DNA of 64,000 nucleotides from Granulicella arctica. Lineage in GTDB: Bacteria; Acidobacteriota; Terriglobia; Terriglobales; Acidobacteriaceae. Below the pieces are notes generated by a model. The model was not told the origin of the DNA, did not search any database, and saw nothing but the letters and a program-made list of their open reading frames with translations. A program made the translations under genes and the position numbers. Shown piece by piece: positions 13,420-24,280 of this stretch. The number at the start of each line of letters is the position of its first letter. Position 1 is the stretch's first letter. Location of the stretch: the NCBI RefSeq assembly GCF_013410065.1, contig NZ_JACCCW010000001.1, positions 1,917,187-1,981,186 of the forward strand, read 5' to 3'.

Positions 13420-13695
13420 ATGGAATTCGACAAGATTCGTAACCTCAGTGACGATGAGCTCAAGACGGAGCAGGCCAAGGCCGGCGAGCAGCTCTTCCGC
13501 ATCCGCTTCCAGAAGAGCCTCGGCAACGTTGAGGGCATCAAGAAGCTGCGGACCCTCAAGCTCGATGTCGCCCGCATCAAGACGGTCGCCCGTCAGCGCA
13601 CTCTGGCAGCCGAGCAGGCAGCCGCGCCGAAGAAGGTGAACGTCGCTCCGGCACCCAGCCAGCGCACCGCCCGTAAGAAAGCGAAGAAGGCCTAA
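13420..13695 (+). CDS. rpmC: 50S ribosomal protein L29 with C-terminal extension
   Basis: 91 aa, versus 60-70 usually. Residues about 1-64 are L29 ([34 protein letters not shown]). The last 27 or so residues are an Ala/Lys/Pro tail ending [11 protein letters not shown]29 sits beside L23 at the tunnel exit and contributes to the SRP/trigger-factor site. The stop codon is 2 nt before the rpsQ start, so translation is probably coupled. Confidence 0.95.
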   Translation: MEFDKIRNLSDDELKTEQAKAGEQLFRIRFQKSLGNVEGIKKLRTLKLDVARIKTVARQRTLAAEQAAAPKKVNVAPAPSQRTARKKAKKA

Positions 13696-13697
13696 CT

Positions 13698-14045
13698 ATG
13701 TCTGATCAGATCATCCCCGCAACGACGACCGCTACCGAGCCCCAGGCTGCACCGCGCCGCAATGAGAAGGTCGGCCTCGTAGTCTCGACCAAGATGCAGA
13801 AGACGATCGTTGTCGAGATCGAGATGCGCAAGGCGCACCCGAAGTACAAGCGCGTCATGAAGTCGAACAAGAAGTTCTACGCGCACGACGAGCAGAACTC
13901 CGCCCGCGTGGGCGATGTTGTTCGCATTCGCGAGGCCCGTCCACTCTCGAAGCTCAAGCGCTGGTCGCTTGAGGAGATCGTCCGTCGCTCTTCACTCTCC
14001 GCATTGGCGGACGAGAAGAAGCCGGTCGCCGTCGAAGCAAAGTAG
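13698..14045 (+). CDS. rpsQ: 30S ribosomal protein S17 with N- and C-terminal extensions
   Basis: 115 aa, versus about 85 usually. An N-terminal extension of about 24 residues (Thr/Ala/Pro-rich) precedes the S17 core, [20 protein letters not shown]. The OB-fold residues [16 protein letters not shown] and [14 protein letters not shown] are present, and a short C-terminal tail ends AVEAK. S17 is a primary binder of the 16S 5' domain. A later start just before the core would remove the extension, but no internal Met, Val or Leu start with a good RBS stands out. Confidence 0.93.
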   Translation: MSDQIIPATTTATEPQAAPRRNEKVGLVVSTKMQKTIVVEIEMRKAHPKYKRVMKSNKKFYAHDEQNSARVGDVVRIREARPLSKLKRWSLEEIVRRSSLSALADEKKPVAVEAK

Positions 14046-14123
14046 TTTTTACCCGGCTGTTGCCGGAATGATTGTGGGTCGCTGGGGCAGAGCCCCGGAC
14101 CGCTGTAGCGCAAGGAGATCACC

Positions 14124-14495
14124 ATGTCAGTACAAATGAGAACGATCCTCGATGTAGCCGATAACTCCGGCGCCCGCAAGCTGCAGGTCATCCTGCCGCT
14201 CGGCGGCGGTCTCGGCAAGAAAGCCGGCCTCGGCGATGTCGTCACGGCAGCCGTCAAGGAAGCTTCTCCCGATGGAACCGTAAAAAAGGGTAAAGTCGTA
14301 AAGGCTGTTATTGTGCGCACGCACAAGGAGTACCGTCGCCGCGATGGCACGTACATCCGCTTCGACCAGAACGCTGCCGTCGTCATCAACGATGCCAACG
14401 AGCCTGTCGGAACCCGCGTCTTCGGCCCCGTGGCCCGCGAACTTCGCGAGAAGAAGTTTCTCAAAATCGTCTCGCTCGCCCCAGAGGTTATCTAA
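14124..14495 (+). CDS. rplN: 50S ribosomal protein L14
   Basis: 123 aa, the standard length. It has [19 protein letters not shown], the [20 protein letters not shown] core and a terminal [13 protein letters not shown]14 forms part of an intersubunit bridge and the RsfS binding surface. It is the first gene of the spc section, and the run from rpsQ has no visible terminator. Confidence 0.98.
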   Translation: MSVQMRTILDVADNSGARKLQVILPLGGGLGKKAGLGDVVTAAVKEASPDGTVKKGKVVKAVIVRTHKEYRRRDGTYIRFDQNAAVVINDANEPVGTRVFGPVARELREKKFLKIVSLAPEVI

Positions 14496-14584
14496 CTTAT
14501 TCATCTGCCTCTTCGGAGGCGGACATTCTGCGGATTCCGGCTCCGCCCAGTAACAACTGATCGCCGAGATCTGGAGATTTCACC

Positions 14585-14923
14585 ATGGCAGCTAGCAAGA
14601 TCAAGATCAAGCGTAACGACGTAGTCGCAGTGATCGCCGGTAAAGACAAAGGCAAGCAGGGCCGCGTTCTTCGTGTTATCGCCGATAAAGATCGTCTCCT
14701 CGTCGAGGGCGTGATGATGATCAAAAAGCACGTGAAGCCTAACCCGCAGAAGAACATTCAGGGCGGTATCGCGGAGCAAGAAGCCACGATCCACATCTCG
14801 AACGTGATGCTCGTCGACGGCGAAGGCAACAAGACCCGCATCGGCACTCGCATCGAAGGTGACAAGAAAGTTCGTTTCTCGAAGGCATCCGGCAACGCGA
14901 TCCCCGAGAAAAAGAAGAAGTAA
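14585..14923 (+). CDS. rplX: 50S ribosomal protein L24
   Basis: 112 aa. It contains a KOW motif, IKRNDVVAVIAGKDKGKQGR, followed by VEGVMMIKKHVKPNPQ and GIAEQEATIHISNVML. L24 is one of the two assembly-initiator proteins of the 50S subunit. The C-terminus is Lys-rich (EKKKK). It is in standard order between rplN and rplE. Confidence 0.98.
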   Translation: MAASKIKIKRNDVVAVIAGKDKGKQGRVLRVIADKDRLLVEGVMMIKKHVKPNPQKNIQGGIAEQEATIHISNVMLVDGEGNKTRIGTRIEGDKKVRFSKASGNAIPEKKKK

Positions 14924-15027
14924 GGACAGCTAGCAGTCTTTAGCTCAAAGATTTATAGGTTCACCCCACGCATCGGTACACGGGCGCAAGCCAAACCCGG
15001 AAATCGTGGAGAAAGCGAAGAGCAATC

Positions 15028-15576
15028 ATGGCAGCACGTCTCAAAGAGAAGTACAACAGCGAGATCAAGCAGGCAATCTCGAAAGAGCTTGGCATTACCA
15101 ACGCAATGGCGATTCCCAAGATCGAGAAGATCGTCATCAACATGGGCCTCGGCGAAGCCACCCAGAACGTTAAGATCATGGATCCTCTCGTGGCCGATCT
15201 TGCCGCTATCGCTGGCCAGAAGCCTGTCACGACCAAGGCGAAGAAGTCCATCGCCGCTTTCAAGGTTCGCGAAGGTATGCCGATCGGCGCGATGGTCACC
15301 CTGCGCGGCGACACGATGTACGAGTTCCTCGATCGCCTCATCTCGATCGCACTGCCCCGTGTTCGTGACTTCCGTGGCGTCTCGGCAAAGAGCTTCGACG
15401 GCCGTGGCAACTACACCCTGGGCCTGCGCGATCAGCTCATCTTTGCTGAAATCGACTACGCGAAGGTCGACAAGCTCAAGGGCATGAACGTCACCATCGT
15501 CACGACGGCGAAGGATGACAACGGAGCCCGCACCCTGCTCAAGGCATTCGGAATGCCCTTCCGCGTCGGAGCATAG
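15028..15576 (+). CDS. rplE: 50S ribosomal protein L5
   Basis: 182 aa. It includes [14 protein letters not shown], the central [17 protein letters not shown] and the C-terminal region [17 protein letters not shown]5 binds 5S rRNA with L18 and contacts the P-site tRNA. The length is normal. rpsN follows after 47 nt. Confidence 0.98.
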   Translation: MAARLKEKYNSEIKQAISKELGITNAMAIPKIEKIVINMGLGEATQNVKIMDPLVADLAAIAGQKPVTTKAKKSIAAFKVREGMPIGAMVTLRGDTMYEFLDRLISIALPRVRDFRGVSAKSFDGRGNYTLGLRDQLIFAEIDYAKVDKLKGMNVTIVTTAKDDNGARTLLKAFGMPFRVGA

Positions 15577-15623
15577 TTCAAGCGCACCAACCCAGTTTGC
15601 AGTAAAGATAGAGAGCAAAACAC

Positions 15624-15809
15624 ATGGCAACCACAGCAAAGCGCGTCAAAGATGCAAAGAAGCCGAAGTTCAAGTCCCGCCAGCATAACCGCTGCCAGAT
15701 CTGCGGTCGCCCCCGCGCCTTCCTCCGGAAGTTCGGCGTCTGCCGTCTTTGCTTCCGCGGGCTTGCGCTTAAGGGCGAGATCCCGGGCGTCGTCAAGTCC
15801 AGTTGGTAG
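15624..15809 (+). CDS. rpsN: 30S ribosomal protein S14, zinc-binding (type Z)
   Basis: 61 aa, the short zinc form rather than the 101-aa zinc-free form. Four cysteines are arranged CQIC and CRLC with the usual spacing ([20 protein letters not shown]), forming a zinc ribbon. S14 is part of the 30S head near S3 and S10. S4 and L36 here are also cysteine-containing forms. It is followed by a 177-nt gap with no gene before rpsH. Confidence 0.97.
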   Translation: MATTAKRVKDAKKPKFKSRQHNRCQICGRPRAFLRKFGVCRLCFRGLALKGEIPGVVKSSW

Positions 15810-15986
15810 GGCCTTAGCTGTTAGTATTAGAAGATCAACCTGTGCAGCTTTCACCGCACGCTACTCCAGAGACCTCACTCGGGCGAACGCTTAGAGTGCA
15901 GAAGTCTGGAAGCAACACCGCAACAAGCATCCCCGCTGGTTCTCGCGAGAGACACTCGTGAGCGAACGGGGGGTGAAGGAGAATGA

Positions 15987-16385
15987 ATGAACCTCACTGA
16001 TCCAGTAGCAGACTTCCTGACCCGCATCCGTAACTCCATTCGTGCGCGTCACCAGAAGCTTGACGTCCCCGCCTCCAAGCTCAAGAGCGAGATCGCCCGT
16101 ATCCTCAAGGAAGAGGGCTATATTGCAAACTACAAGCCGACGGAAGAGAACGGGATGAAGGTTATCCGTGTCTATCTCAAGTATGGCCCAAACAATGAAG
16201 CCGTCATTCGCGACCTCAAGCGCATCTCGCGCCCTGGTTGCCGTGTCTACCTCGGTCGCGATGAGATTCGCCGCGTGCAGGGTGGTCTCGGTATCTCCAT
16301 TATGACCACCCCGAAGGGTGTCATGACCGGCCGTCAGGCCCGCCGCGAAGGCGTCGGCGGCGAGATTCTCGCAGAGGTCTGGTAA
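15987..16385 (+). CDS. rpsH: 30S ribosomal protein S8
   Basis: 132 aa. It begins MNLTDPVADFLTRIRNSIRA and has the C-terminal RRVQGGLGISIMTTPKGVMT. S8 binds helix 21 of 16S rRNA; in E. coli it also represses the spc operon by binding near rplE. No equivalent site could be assigned here. The ATG is preceded by GAAGGAGAATGA, a strong RBS. Confidence 0.98.
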   Translation: MNLTDPVADFLTRIRNSIRARHQKLDVPASKLKSEIARILKEEGYIANYKPTEENGMKVIRVYLKYGPNNEAVIRDLKRISRPGCRVYLGRDEIRRVQGGLGISIMTTPKGVMTGRQARREGVGGEILAEVW

Positions 16386-16497
16386 TTTCTGGCTGTCTGT
16401 GCAGAAGCGCGGGCAGCTGTTCTAGGTATAAGTAGCAACGGCTGCAGTGGAACAGGTCCAAAACCTGCGACTCGCAAGCCACACGAAAGTAGATCAA

Positions 16498-17043
16498 ATG
16501 TCTCGTATCGGCAAAAAGCCAATCGTTCTGCCCGTCGGTGTCAAGTACACCGTCAGCGAAAACGGCAACACGGTCCTCGTCGAAGGCCCCAAGGGTAAGG
16601 TCACCGCCATGCTTCCCGGCGGCATCACTCTGGTCGAGAAAGACGGCCACCTTCTCGCCGAGCGCAAGGACGACAAGCAGGCGGCCTTCCATGGCCTCGC
16701 CCGCGCCCTCGTCTTCAACGCTGTCACCGGCGTCACCACTGGCTGGACCAAGGATCTCGACATCGTCGGTATTGGTTACCGCGTAGAGCTCAAGGGTAAG
16801 AACATGGTTGTCTTCACCCTTGGCTACTCGCATCCGATTGAGTTCCCCCTGCCGACAGGCATTGAGGTCACGATCGACCCTAAGCAGACGCACATTGCCG
16901 TCTCTGGCATTGATCGCCAGAAGGTAGGCCAGATCGCCGCCGACATGCGTTCGCTCCGTAAGCCGGATCCCTACAAGAACAAGGGTGTCCGTTACACCGG
17001 TGAAAAGCTCAAGAAGAAGGTCGGAAAGACCGGCGCTAAATAA
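16498..17043 (+). CDS. rplF: 50S ribosomal protein L6
   Basis: 181 aa from ATG 16498, which gives the canonical [15 protein letters not shown]. An in-frame upstream start at 16447 would add 17 residues unlike the family and is rejected. Two homologous L6 domains are visible. The C-terminal signature is [21 protein letters not shown]6 contacts the sarcin-ricin loop region used by translational GTPases. Confidence 0.97.
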   Translation: MSRIGKKPIVLPVGVKYTVSENGNTVLVEGPKGKVTAMLPGGITLVEKDGHLLAERKDDKQAAFHGLARALVFNAVTGVTTGWTKDLDIVGIGYRVELKGKNMVVFTLGYSHPIEFPLPTGIEVTIDPKQTHIAVSGIDRQKVGQIAADMRSLRKPDPYKNKGVRYTGEKLKKKVGKTGAK

Positions 17044-17132
17044 ATTATTGGGCCTAGGGGATTCCCTGGGCCCTCCAAATAACCCGAACGTCTCCAGCAC
17101 TCTGGCGACGCCCCTAGGAAGGAAGAACGATC

Positions 17133-17498
17133 ATGATCAATCCCCGTCAACGCAATGTCATCCGCCAGCGCGTCCACACGCGCATCCGTGAGAAGATGTC
17201 CGGTACCGCAGAGCGTCCACGTCTCAACGTCTATCGCTCGCTCAACCACATCTACACGCAGCTCATCGACGATCTCAACGGCGTCACCATCGCCTCTGCC
17301 TCCTCCTTCGGTAAGAAGTCTGAAGAGAAGGCCTACGGCGGAAACATCGCCGCTGCCCAGGCTGTCGGTAAGCTCATCGCCGAGCGCGCTCAGGAGAAGG
17401 GCATCAAGAAGATCGTGTTCGACCGTGGTGGCTATCTCTATCACGGTCGCGTCAAGGCTCTCGCTGACGCCGCTCGCGAAGCAGGACTCGACTTCTAA
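17133..17498 (+). CDS. rplR: 50S ribosomal protein L18
   Basis: 121 aa. The 5S-rRNA-binding N-terminus contains [20 protein letters not shown], and the C-terminal core has [21 protein letters not shown]18 with L5 anchors 5S rRNA in the central protuberance. It is in standard order between rplF and rpsE. Confidence 0.98.
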   Translation: MINPRQRNVIRQRVHTRIREKMSGTAERPRLNVYRSLNHIYTQLIDDLNGVTIASASSFGKKSEEKAYGGNIAAAQAVGKLIAERAQEKGIKKIVFDRGGYLYHGRVKALADAAREAGLDF

Positions 17499-17549
17499 GA
17501 CTAGGTTCAGGGCGCCTCAGACGGCAGCCAGAAAGCGGTAAAGGACATT

Positions 17550-18059
17550 ATGGCAACTCTCAAGAAAAAGCTCGATGCGAACCGCCTCAACCTGAAGGAT
17601 GAGGTCGTCTCCATCAATCGCGTCACCAAGGTCGTCAAGGGCGGTAAGAATATGTCCTTTGCCGCGCTCGTCGTCATCGGAGACCCCGCAGAGGGCGTCG
17701 TCGGCTACGGCTCGGGCAAGGCTAAGGAGGTTCCCCAGGCTATCCGCAAGGGGATCGAAGCCGCCAAGAAGAATCTCTTCAAGATCAACCTCACCGAGAC
17801 CACGATTCCGCACCAGGTGCTGGGTCACTTCGGCGCCGGTCAGGTCATGCTGAAGCCCGCTCCCGAAGGTACCGGCATCATTGCTGGCAAGACGGTTCGC
17901 GCCGTCATGACCTCCGCTGGGGTACAGAACGTGCTGACCAAGTCGCTCGGCTCTGCTAATCCGCACAACGTCATCAAGGCCACCTTCGACGCTCTTATCC
18001 AGCTTCGTAACAAGGCCGAAGTCGCCGCCCTGCGCGGCAAGGCAGAGGACGAGCTCTAA
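17550..18059 (+). CDS. rpsE: 30S ribosomal protein S5
   Basis: 169 aa. An N-terminal double-stranded-RNA-binding domain carries [18 protein letters not shown] and [15 protein letters not shown]. The C-terminal domain contains [20 protein letters not shown]5 helps maintain fidelity and shapes the mRNA entry channel with S3 and S4. The length is normal. rpmD follows after 39 nt. Confidence 0.98.
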   Translation: MATLKKKLDANRLNLKDEVVSINRVTKVVKGGKNMSFAALVVIGDPAEGVVGYGSGKAKEVPQAIRKGIEAAKKNLFKINLTETTIPHQVLGHFGAGQVMLKPAPEGTGIIAGKTVRAVMTSAGVQNVLTKSLGSANPHNVIKATFDALIQLRNKAEVAALRGKAEDEL

Positions 18060-18098
18060 GCTCATCCCTACTCCAAACGATTCTCAGGAGCTCTCATC

Positions 18099-18293
18099 AT
18101 GGCTGATACCAACGCAACCGCCAAAATCAAGCTGCAGTACTTCCGTTCCAAGATCTGCACCCCGGTCAAGCACAAGCTCGTCATCAAGGGCCTCGGCTTC
18201 ACTCGGTTGAACCAGATCGTCGAGCGCGAGGACACCCCATCCATTCGTGGCATGGTCGCCAAGGTACCGCACTTGGTCCGCTTCGTAGACTAG
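18099..18293 (+). CDS. rpmD: 50S ribosomal protein L30
   Basis: 64 aa, slightly longer than the usual 58-60 because of a short N-terminal extension (MADTNATAK) before IKLQYFRSKICTPVKHK. The conserved GLGFTRLNQIVEREDTPSIR follows. L30 is a small protein near the 5S rRNA side of the 50S subunit. It lies between rpsE and rplO as usual. Confidence 0.96.
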   Translation: MADTNATAKIKLQYFRSKICTPVKHKLVIKGLGFTRLNQIVEREDTPSIRGMVAKVPHLVRFVD

Positions 18294-18375
18294 TTCCACG
18301 GTTTCAAGCCCTTAGGGGCCATCACATGCGAGTCATTGGGCCTACGAGTCCAGCGGCGTTAAGCGAGGAAACACA

Positions 18376-18837
18376 ATGGCAATTCGTAATCTTTCCAATC
18401 TACGCGCCCCCAAGAAGGCGAACGAAAACAAGAAGCGTGTCGGCCGTGGTATGGGTTCGGGCATGGGTAAGACTTCCACCCGCGGACACAAGGGGCAGGG
18501 CTCGCGCTCTGGTTCGTCCCTGATGCGCGGCTTCGAAGGCGGTCAGATGCCCCTTCACCGTCGTCTCCCCAAGCGTGGTTTCACCAACATCTTCCGCGTT
18601 GAGTACCAGGTCCTCGGCCTCGACCGTATCGCCGAGATCGTGGCCGCTGCACCGGGCACCGAGTTCACCCTCGAGAACATCATTGCCCTCGGTCTTCTTC
18701 GCAAGAAGGGTGCCCTAATCAAGGTCCTCAACAATGGCGAGATCAGCACCGCCGTTACCGTTCATGCCCACAAATTCTCGGCCACCGCAAAGGCGGCAAT
18801 CGAGAAGGCTGGCGGCCAGGCCATCCTGATCGGTTAA
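18376..18837 (+). CDS. rplO: 50S ribosomal protein L15
   Basis: 153 aa. The Gly/Arg-rich N-terminal region (RVGRGMGSGMGKTSTRGHKG) penetrates 23S rRNA. The conserved FEGGQMPLHRRLPKRGF follows, and the globular C-terminus ends KAGGQAILIG. L15 is a late-assembly protein of the 50S subunit. secY follows 78 nt after the stop. Confidence 0.98.
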   Translation: MAIRNLSNLRAPKKANENKKRVGRGMGSGMGKTSTRGHKGQGSRSGSSLMRGFEGGQMPLHRRLPKRGFTNIFRVEYQVLGLDRIAEIVAAAPGTEFTLENIIALGLLRKKGALIKVLNNGEISTAVTVHAHKFSATAKAAIEKAGGQAILIG

Positions 18838-18915
18838 TCCTGCATAATGTTGGCGAGGGCATATCTGTCCCCGCCAATCCGTTTTAGAGCGTCACACCCG
18901 AGGTCTAAGTCTCAG

Positions 18916-20325
<1,410 letters not shown>

Positions 20326-20338
20326 GGAAGCAACAGAG

Positions 20339-21070
20339 TTGATTCATACTGAAGCACATCACACACCGGCCCCGGCAGATAAGACTTTCCTGCCTGGGCC
20401 GGTTCTCCTTCTCGGGGCTCCCGGTGTCGGCAAGGGCACCCAGGCCAAGCTCCTGATGGCCGAGTTCAGCATCCCGCAGATCTCTACCGGCGACCTCCTC
20501 CGCGCTCACCGCGCGCGTCACACTAAGCTAGGCATGCTCGCCGAGGATCTGATGAGCCAGGGACATCTCGTTCCAGACGATCTCGTCAATGAAATGGTCG
20601 CCGACCGGCTCACCGAGCCCGACGCGCAACGCGGCTATATCCTCGACGGCTTCCCTCGTACCCTCCCGCAGGCTGACTGGCTCGACGCACACCTCGCCAG
20701 CGCCGACTCCTCCCGCGAGTCAACGCTCCCGGTCATCGCAGTCAGCATCAACGTCGCCTACGATGAGCTTCTGCACCGGATCACGGGACGCCGCATCTCG
20801 CCCGCTGGCCGCATCTACAATATTTACTCGAACGCACCGAAGATCGCTGGCATCTGCGACGTGGATGGTTCAAGTCTCGTCCAGCGCACCGATGACTCTG
20901 AAGAGGTGTTCGTCGAGCGCATGAAGACCTTCGAAGCACTGACAGCGCCCGTCATCGAGCACTACCGTTCTCATGGCCGTTTTGAAGAGGTCGACGGTAG
21001 TCAGTCTGTCGAGAAGGTCAGCTCTGCCATCACCTCGGCGCTCAAGCGCCTCCGTCAGGAGCAACTCTAG
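20339..21070 (+). CDS. adk: Adenylate kinase
   Basis: About 243 aa. P-loop GAPGVGKGTQAKLL, AMP-binding QISTGDLLRA, DGFPRTLPQADWL and a LID region without the four zinc cysteines (RRISPAGRIYNIYSNAPK). It interconverts ATP + AMP and 2 ADP. The start is uncertain: no ATG precedes the P-loop. TTG 20339, with AAGGA about 10 nt upstream, is preferred over GTG 20306, which overlaps secY and lacks an RBS. The gene order secY-adk-map-infA is common in bacteria. Confidence 0.93.
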   Translation: MIHTEAHHTPAPADKTFLPGPVLLLGAPGVGKGTQAKLLMAEFSIPQISTGDLLRAHRARHTKLGMLAEDLMSQGHLVPDDLVNEMVADRLTEPDAQRGYILDGFPRTLPQADWLDAHLASADSSRESTLPVIAVSINVAYDELLHRITGRRISPAGRIYNIYSNAPKIAGICDVDGSSLVQRTDDSEEVFVERMKTFEALTAPVIEHYRSHGRFEEVDGSQSVEKVSSAITSALKRLRQEQL

Positions 21071-21072
21071 CC

Positions 21073-21822
21073 ATGGCGATCCTTATCAAGACACCGGCCG
21101 AGATCGAGAAGATGCGCATCTCCGGCATCGCTCTGCGCAAGGTCCACAATGCGCTCGCGCCCACTGTCGCCCCTGGTGTCTCGACCATGGATCTCGAAAA
21201 GGTAGCCGTAGCAAAAATCGCCGAACTGGGCGGTATCGCCGCCTTCAAGGGCTACCACGGCTTTCCTGCGGCCCTATGCACCTCCATCAATCAGGAGGTC
21301 GTCCACGGCATGCCAAACGCCAAGCGCATTCTCAAGGATGGTGACATCATCTCGATCGACTGCGGCGTTATCCTCGACGGTTTCTACTCCGACGCTGCCG
21401 TCACTTACGCCGTTGGCACCGCCTCTCCCTCAACCCGCAAGCTCCTCGATACCACTCTGGCTTCGCTCGAGGCTGCCATTTTGGAGTGCCAGGTAGGCGG
21501 CCGCCTCGGCGATATCGGCGCCGCCGTGCAGGAGATGTGTGAGGGCGCCGGCCTCGGTGTAGTTCGCGACTTCGTTGGCCACGGCATCGGCCGATCCATG
21601 CACGAAGATCCCCAGGTCCCCAACTTTGGCACCCGCGGTAAAGGTCCCCGCCTCAAGGCCGGCATGGTCCTCGCCATCGAACCGATGATCAACGCGGGGA
21701 AGCCAGAAGTGAAGGTTCTTCCGGACGGCTGGACAGCCGTTACCGTTGACGGCAGCTACAGCGCTCACTTTGAGCACACCGTCGCCATCACCAAGGACGG
21801 CCCCCAGGTTCTTACCCGGTAG
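21073..21822 (+). CDS. map: Methionine aminopeptidase, type I
   Basis: 249 aa. All five metal ligands of the pita-bread fold are visible: Asp96 (SIDCG), Asp107 (FYSDAA), His170 (VGHGIG), Glu203 (AIEPM) and Glu234 (HFEHT). It removes the initiator Met from nascent proteins. Length and start (MAILIKTPAEIEKMRISG) are typical. The ATG lies 2 nt after the adk stop, so the two are probably co-translated. Confidence 0.97.
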   Translation: MAILIKTPAEIEKMRISGIALRKVHNALAPTVAPGVSTMDLEKVAVAKIAELGGIAAFKGYHGFPAALCTSINQEVVHGMPNAKRILKDGDIISIDCGVILDGFYSDAAVTYAVGTASPSTRKLLDTTLASLEAAILECQVGGRLGDIGAAVQEMCEGAGLGVVRDFVGHGIGRSMHEDPQVPNFGTRGKGPRLKAGMVLAIEPMINAGKPEVKVLPDGWTAVTVDGSYSAHFEHTVAITKDGPQVLTR

Positions 21823-21940
21823 TTTAACCGCAAAACGGGCTACTAAAAATCCCTAAACCGCGCTACTATAGAAGATGCTGTGCACATTAGTGTCCGGCAT
21901 ACGGAAAAAGGGGTTCGCCCCAGCCTCCAAAGGAGATCGT

Positions 21941-22159
21941 TTGTCGAAGGAAGATGCAATCGAAGTAATGGCAGTCGTCGTAGAGACACTGCCCAACGCC
22001 ATGTTCAAGGTAGAGCTTGAGAACAAGCACCAGGCACTCGCTCATGTCTCCGGCCGCATGCGTAAGAACTTCATTCGTATCCTCCCCGGCGACCGCGTCG
22101 CGATTGAGCTCAGCCCTTACGACCTCAACCGCGGCCGCATTGTCTACCGCTACAAATAG
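21941..22159 (+). CDS. infA: Translation initiation factor IF-1
   Basis: 72 aa from TTG 21941, decided by AGGAG (21931-21935) 5 nt upstream and by the family N-terminus [18 protein letters not shown]. The frame extends upstream to 21875, but that part does not resemble IF-1. The S1-like OB fold carries [19 protein letters not shown] and ends [10 protein letters not shown]-1 blocks the A site during initiation. The rare TTG start on a core gene is worth noting. Confidence 0.95.
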   Translation: MSKEDAIEVMAVVVETLPNAMFKVELENKHQALAHVSGRMRKNFIRILPGDRVAIELSPYDLNRGRIVYRYK

Positions 22160-22257
22160 CAGTCCACCGCTGTTTCCAGTTTGTCGGTAATCACTGCACA
22201 TAATCCAGTTTTGCCAAGGCAGGCAGCCTTACGCCTGTCGTATTCGAAGGGAATCAC

Positions 22258-22371
22258 ATGAAGGTCCGTGCATCCGTAAAGAAGATCTGTGACAAGTGCA
22301 AGGTCATTCACCGCCGTGGCGTGGTGCGTGTCATCTGCGAGAACGCCAAGCACAAGCAGCGCCAGGGTTAA
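22258..22371 (+). CDS. rpmJ: 50S ribosomal protein L36, cysteine-containing form
   Basis: 37 aa, the standard length. [20 protein letters not shown] is followed by [13 protein letters not shown]. The zinc ligands CDKC, the third Cys (VICEN) and the His (NAKHKQ) are present. RBS GAAGGGAAT lies 6 nt before the ATG. L36 lies near the L7/L12 stalk base. Position after infA and before rpsM is canonical. Confidence 0.97.
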   Translation: MKVRASVKKICDKCKVIHRRGVVRVICENAKHKQRQG

Positions 22372-22528
22372 TCTCTCTGGCCTCGCTCGAGCGAAGCCCT
22401 AACCAATACCGGCCCCACCGGGCTAGTTAGCCGAAGTCAAGGCTTGCGTTGAACCCGGCGGACATGCCGCAAACTTATTCACCCCGCTTCTGTGGCAAGC
22501 TCGCAGAGCCCAACCGGAAAGGAACCCC

Positions 22529-22909
22529 ATGGCACGTATTGCTGGAGTCGATGTCCCTAACAACAAACAGGCGCGCATCGGACTCACCTACATCTTCGGC
22601 ATTGGCGATTCTCGCGCCGCCAAGATCCTCGCGAAGGCTGATGTTGATCCCATCGCGAAGGTCGGCACGCTCGACGAGGACGCGCTGAACCGCATCCGTC
22701 AGGTTATCGAAGTTGAGGGCCAGATCGAAGGCGATCTCCGCAAGGACATCTCGCTCAACATCAAGCGCCTCATCGAAATTCAGTCCTACCGTGGCCTCCG
22801 CCACCGCCGCAGCCTCCCGGTTCGCGGTCAGCGCACCCACACCAACGCTCGCACCCGCAAAGGCCCTCGCAAGGGAACCGTTGCCGGCAAGAAGAAAGCG
22901 ACGAAATAA
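22529..22909 (+). CDS. rpsM: 30S ribosomal protein S13
   Basis: 126 aa. It starts [20 protein letters not shown] with the helix-two-turn-helix region and ends with the basic [18 protein letters not shown] tail that approaches the P-site tRNA. Its TAA stop is immediately followed by the rpsK ATG with no gap. It is the first gene of the alpha section. Confidence 0.98.
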   Translation: MARIAGVDVPNNKQARIGLTYIFGIGDSRAAKILAKADVDPIAKVGTLDEDALNRIRQVIEVEGQIEGDLRKDISLNIKRLIEIQSYRGLRHRRSLPVRGQRTHTNARTRKGPRKGTVAGKKKATK

Positions 22910-23335
22910 ATGGCGAAGACTCAGAATCAGCAGAAGACCGGCAAAGCAGCAGGCAAGGGCAAGAAGTTCAAGAAGCGCGAGCGGAAGAACGTTCCATTCG
23001 GTCTCGTCTTCATCCAGGCCTCGTTCAACAACACCATCGTCACCATCACCGACCAGACGGGCAACACGCTCTCCTGGAAGTCCTCCGGCTCGCTCGGCTT
23101 CCGCGGCTCCCGCAAGGGAACCCCGTTCGCGGCGCAGCAGGCTGCCGTCGGTGCTGCCAACGCAGCGCGCGACCACGGCCTTCGCTCGGTCGACGTCCGC
23201 GTCTCCGGTCCCGGCTCCGGCCGCGAGTCCGCGATCCGCGCTCTCGCCACCACCGGTATTGAGGTTCGCAGCATCCGCGACGTTACGCCGATGCCGCACA
23301 ACGGCTGCCGCCCTCCAAAGCGTCGCCGCGTTTGA
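22910..23335 (+). CDS. rpsK: 30S ribosomal protein S11
   Basis: 141 aa with a Lys-rich N-terminus of about 20 residues. The S11 core follows: [20 protein letters not shown], the [16 protein letters not shown] region and the C-terminal [19 protein letters not shown]11 forms the platform near the mRNA E site. Translation is probably coupled to rpsM, since the genes abut. Confidence 0.98.
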   Translation: MAKTQNQQKTGKAAGKGKKFKKRERKNVPFGLVFIQASFNNTIVTITDQTGNTLSWKSSGSLGFRGSRKGTPFAAQQAAVGAANAARDHGLRSVDVRVSGPGSGRESAIRALATTGIEVRSIRDVTPMPHNGCRPPKRRRV

Positions 23336-23475
23336 CCTTGTTTCTTTCGGCTATGGCCTCCGGCGGTTCTCTCGCTGGAGGCATCTGCCTGTAACCGCAA
23401 CAGGATCGCGACCGAAGCGCAGCCAGCGTGTAAAGCGATCGTCACCCGAAGTTGGATCTTTATAGGAGCAATACC

Positions 23476-24108
23476 ATGGCACGTTATACCGGACCCGTCT
23501 GCCGCCTCTGCCGCCGCGACGGCACCAAGCTTTTCCTCAAGGGAGCCAAGTGCTTCACTGAGAAGTGCCCTGTTGAAAAGCGCAACTTCCCCCCAGGTCA
23601 GCATGGTCAGTCCAAGAAGGTCAAGAAGGTCGTCGGCTACGGTCTGCAGCTCCGTGAGAAGCAGAAGGCCAAGCGCATCTACTTCACCCTCGAGACTCAG
23701 TTCCGCGCCTACTACCAGAAGGCATCGAACAAGACCGGCGTCACCGGCGAACTCCTGCTCCAGCAGCTTGAGACCCGCCTCGACAACGTCGCCTACCGCC
23801 TCGGCTTTGCAATGAGCCGCCGCCAGGCCCGTCAGGTCGTCCGCCACGGTCACCTTCTCGTCAACGGCCGCAAGGTCAACATCCCGTCCTTCCAGTGCAA
23901 GGTCGGCGATGAGATCGCAATCCGCGAAGGCTCGAAGGCTCTCGTGATTCTTGAAGAGTCGAAGAACTTTGCCGCTGGTCAGCGCTCCGTCACCTGGATC
24001 GACATCAACCGGGACAACCTCTCCGGCAAGATCGTCGCCCTGCCGAAGCGCGAGGACATCAGCCTGCCTGTCAACGAGCAGCTGATCGTCGAACTCTACA
24101 GCAAGTAG
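23476..24108 (+). CDS. rpsD: 30S ribosomal protein S4, cysteine-containing form
   Basis: 210 aa from ATG 23476 (RBS AGGAG 10 nt upstream), giving [16 protein letters not shown]. Cys9, Cys12, Cys26 and Cys31 form the zinc knuckle of the C+ class. The S4 RNA-binding domain [20 protein letters not shown] is present. S4 nucleates 30S assembly and in E. coli represses the alpha operon; no pseudoknot was assigned here. A frame extending upstream to 23452 is not used. Confidence 0.97.
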   Translation: MARYTGPVCRLCRRDGTKLFLKGAKCFTEKCPVEKRNFPPGQHGQSKKVKKVVGYGLQLREKQKAKRIYFTLETQFRAYYQKASNKTGVTGELLLQQLETRLDNVAYRLGFAMSRRQARQVVRHGHLLVNGRKVNIPSFQCKVGDEIAIREGSKALVILEESKNFAAGQRSVTWIDINRDNLSGKIVALPKREDISLPVNEQLIVELYSK

Positions 24109-24132
24109 CTGTAGCAGTTACAAATAAAGCTC

Positions 24133-24184
24133 GTCATTCTGAGCGCAGCGAAGAGCCCCAGTATTACTTCGCTGCGCCTCGAAT
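24133..24184. repeat. Interspersed palindromic (REP-like) repeat between rpsD and rpoA
   Basis: GTCATTCTGAGCGCAGCGAAG (given here in its two parts GTCATTCTGAG and CGCAGCGAAG, 24133-24153) is partly inverted as CTTCGCTGCG CCTCGAAT (24167-24184). The GTCATTCTGAGCG-type unit is familiar from intergenic repeats of many soil-bacterial genomes. Its spurious minus-strand translation gives the well-known SEVILG..AALRMTS string, visible here. It lies in the rpoA leader. Confidence 0.65.
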
Positions 24185-24280
24185 GTCTAAAGATGTAGTA
24201 GCACCACAACCTAACCCGCAACCGTATCACCCCGCCATCTCGCAGAATGCATCGCGAGTGAGCCGGACAAGGAGAAACAC

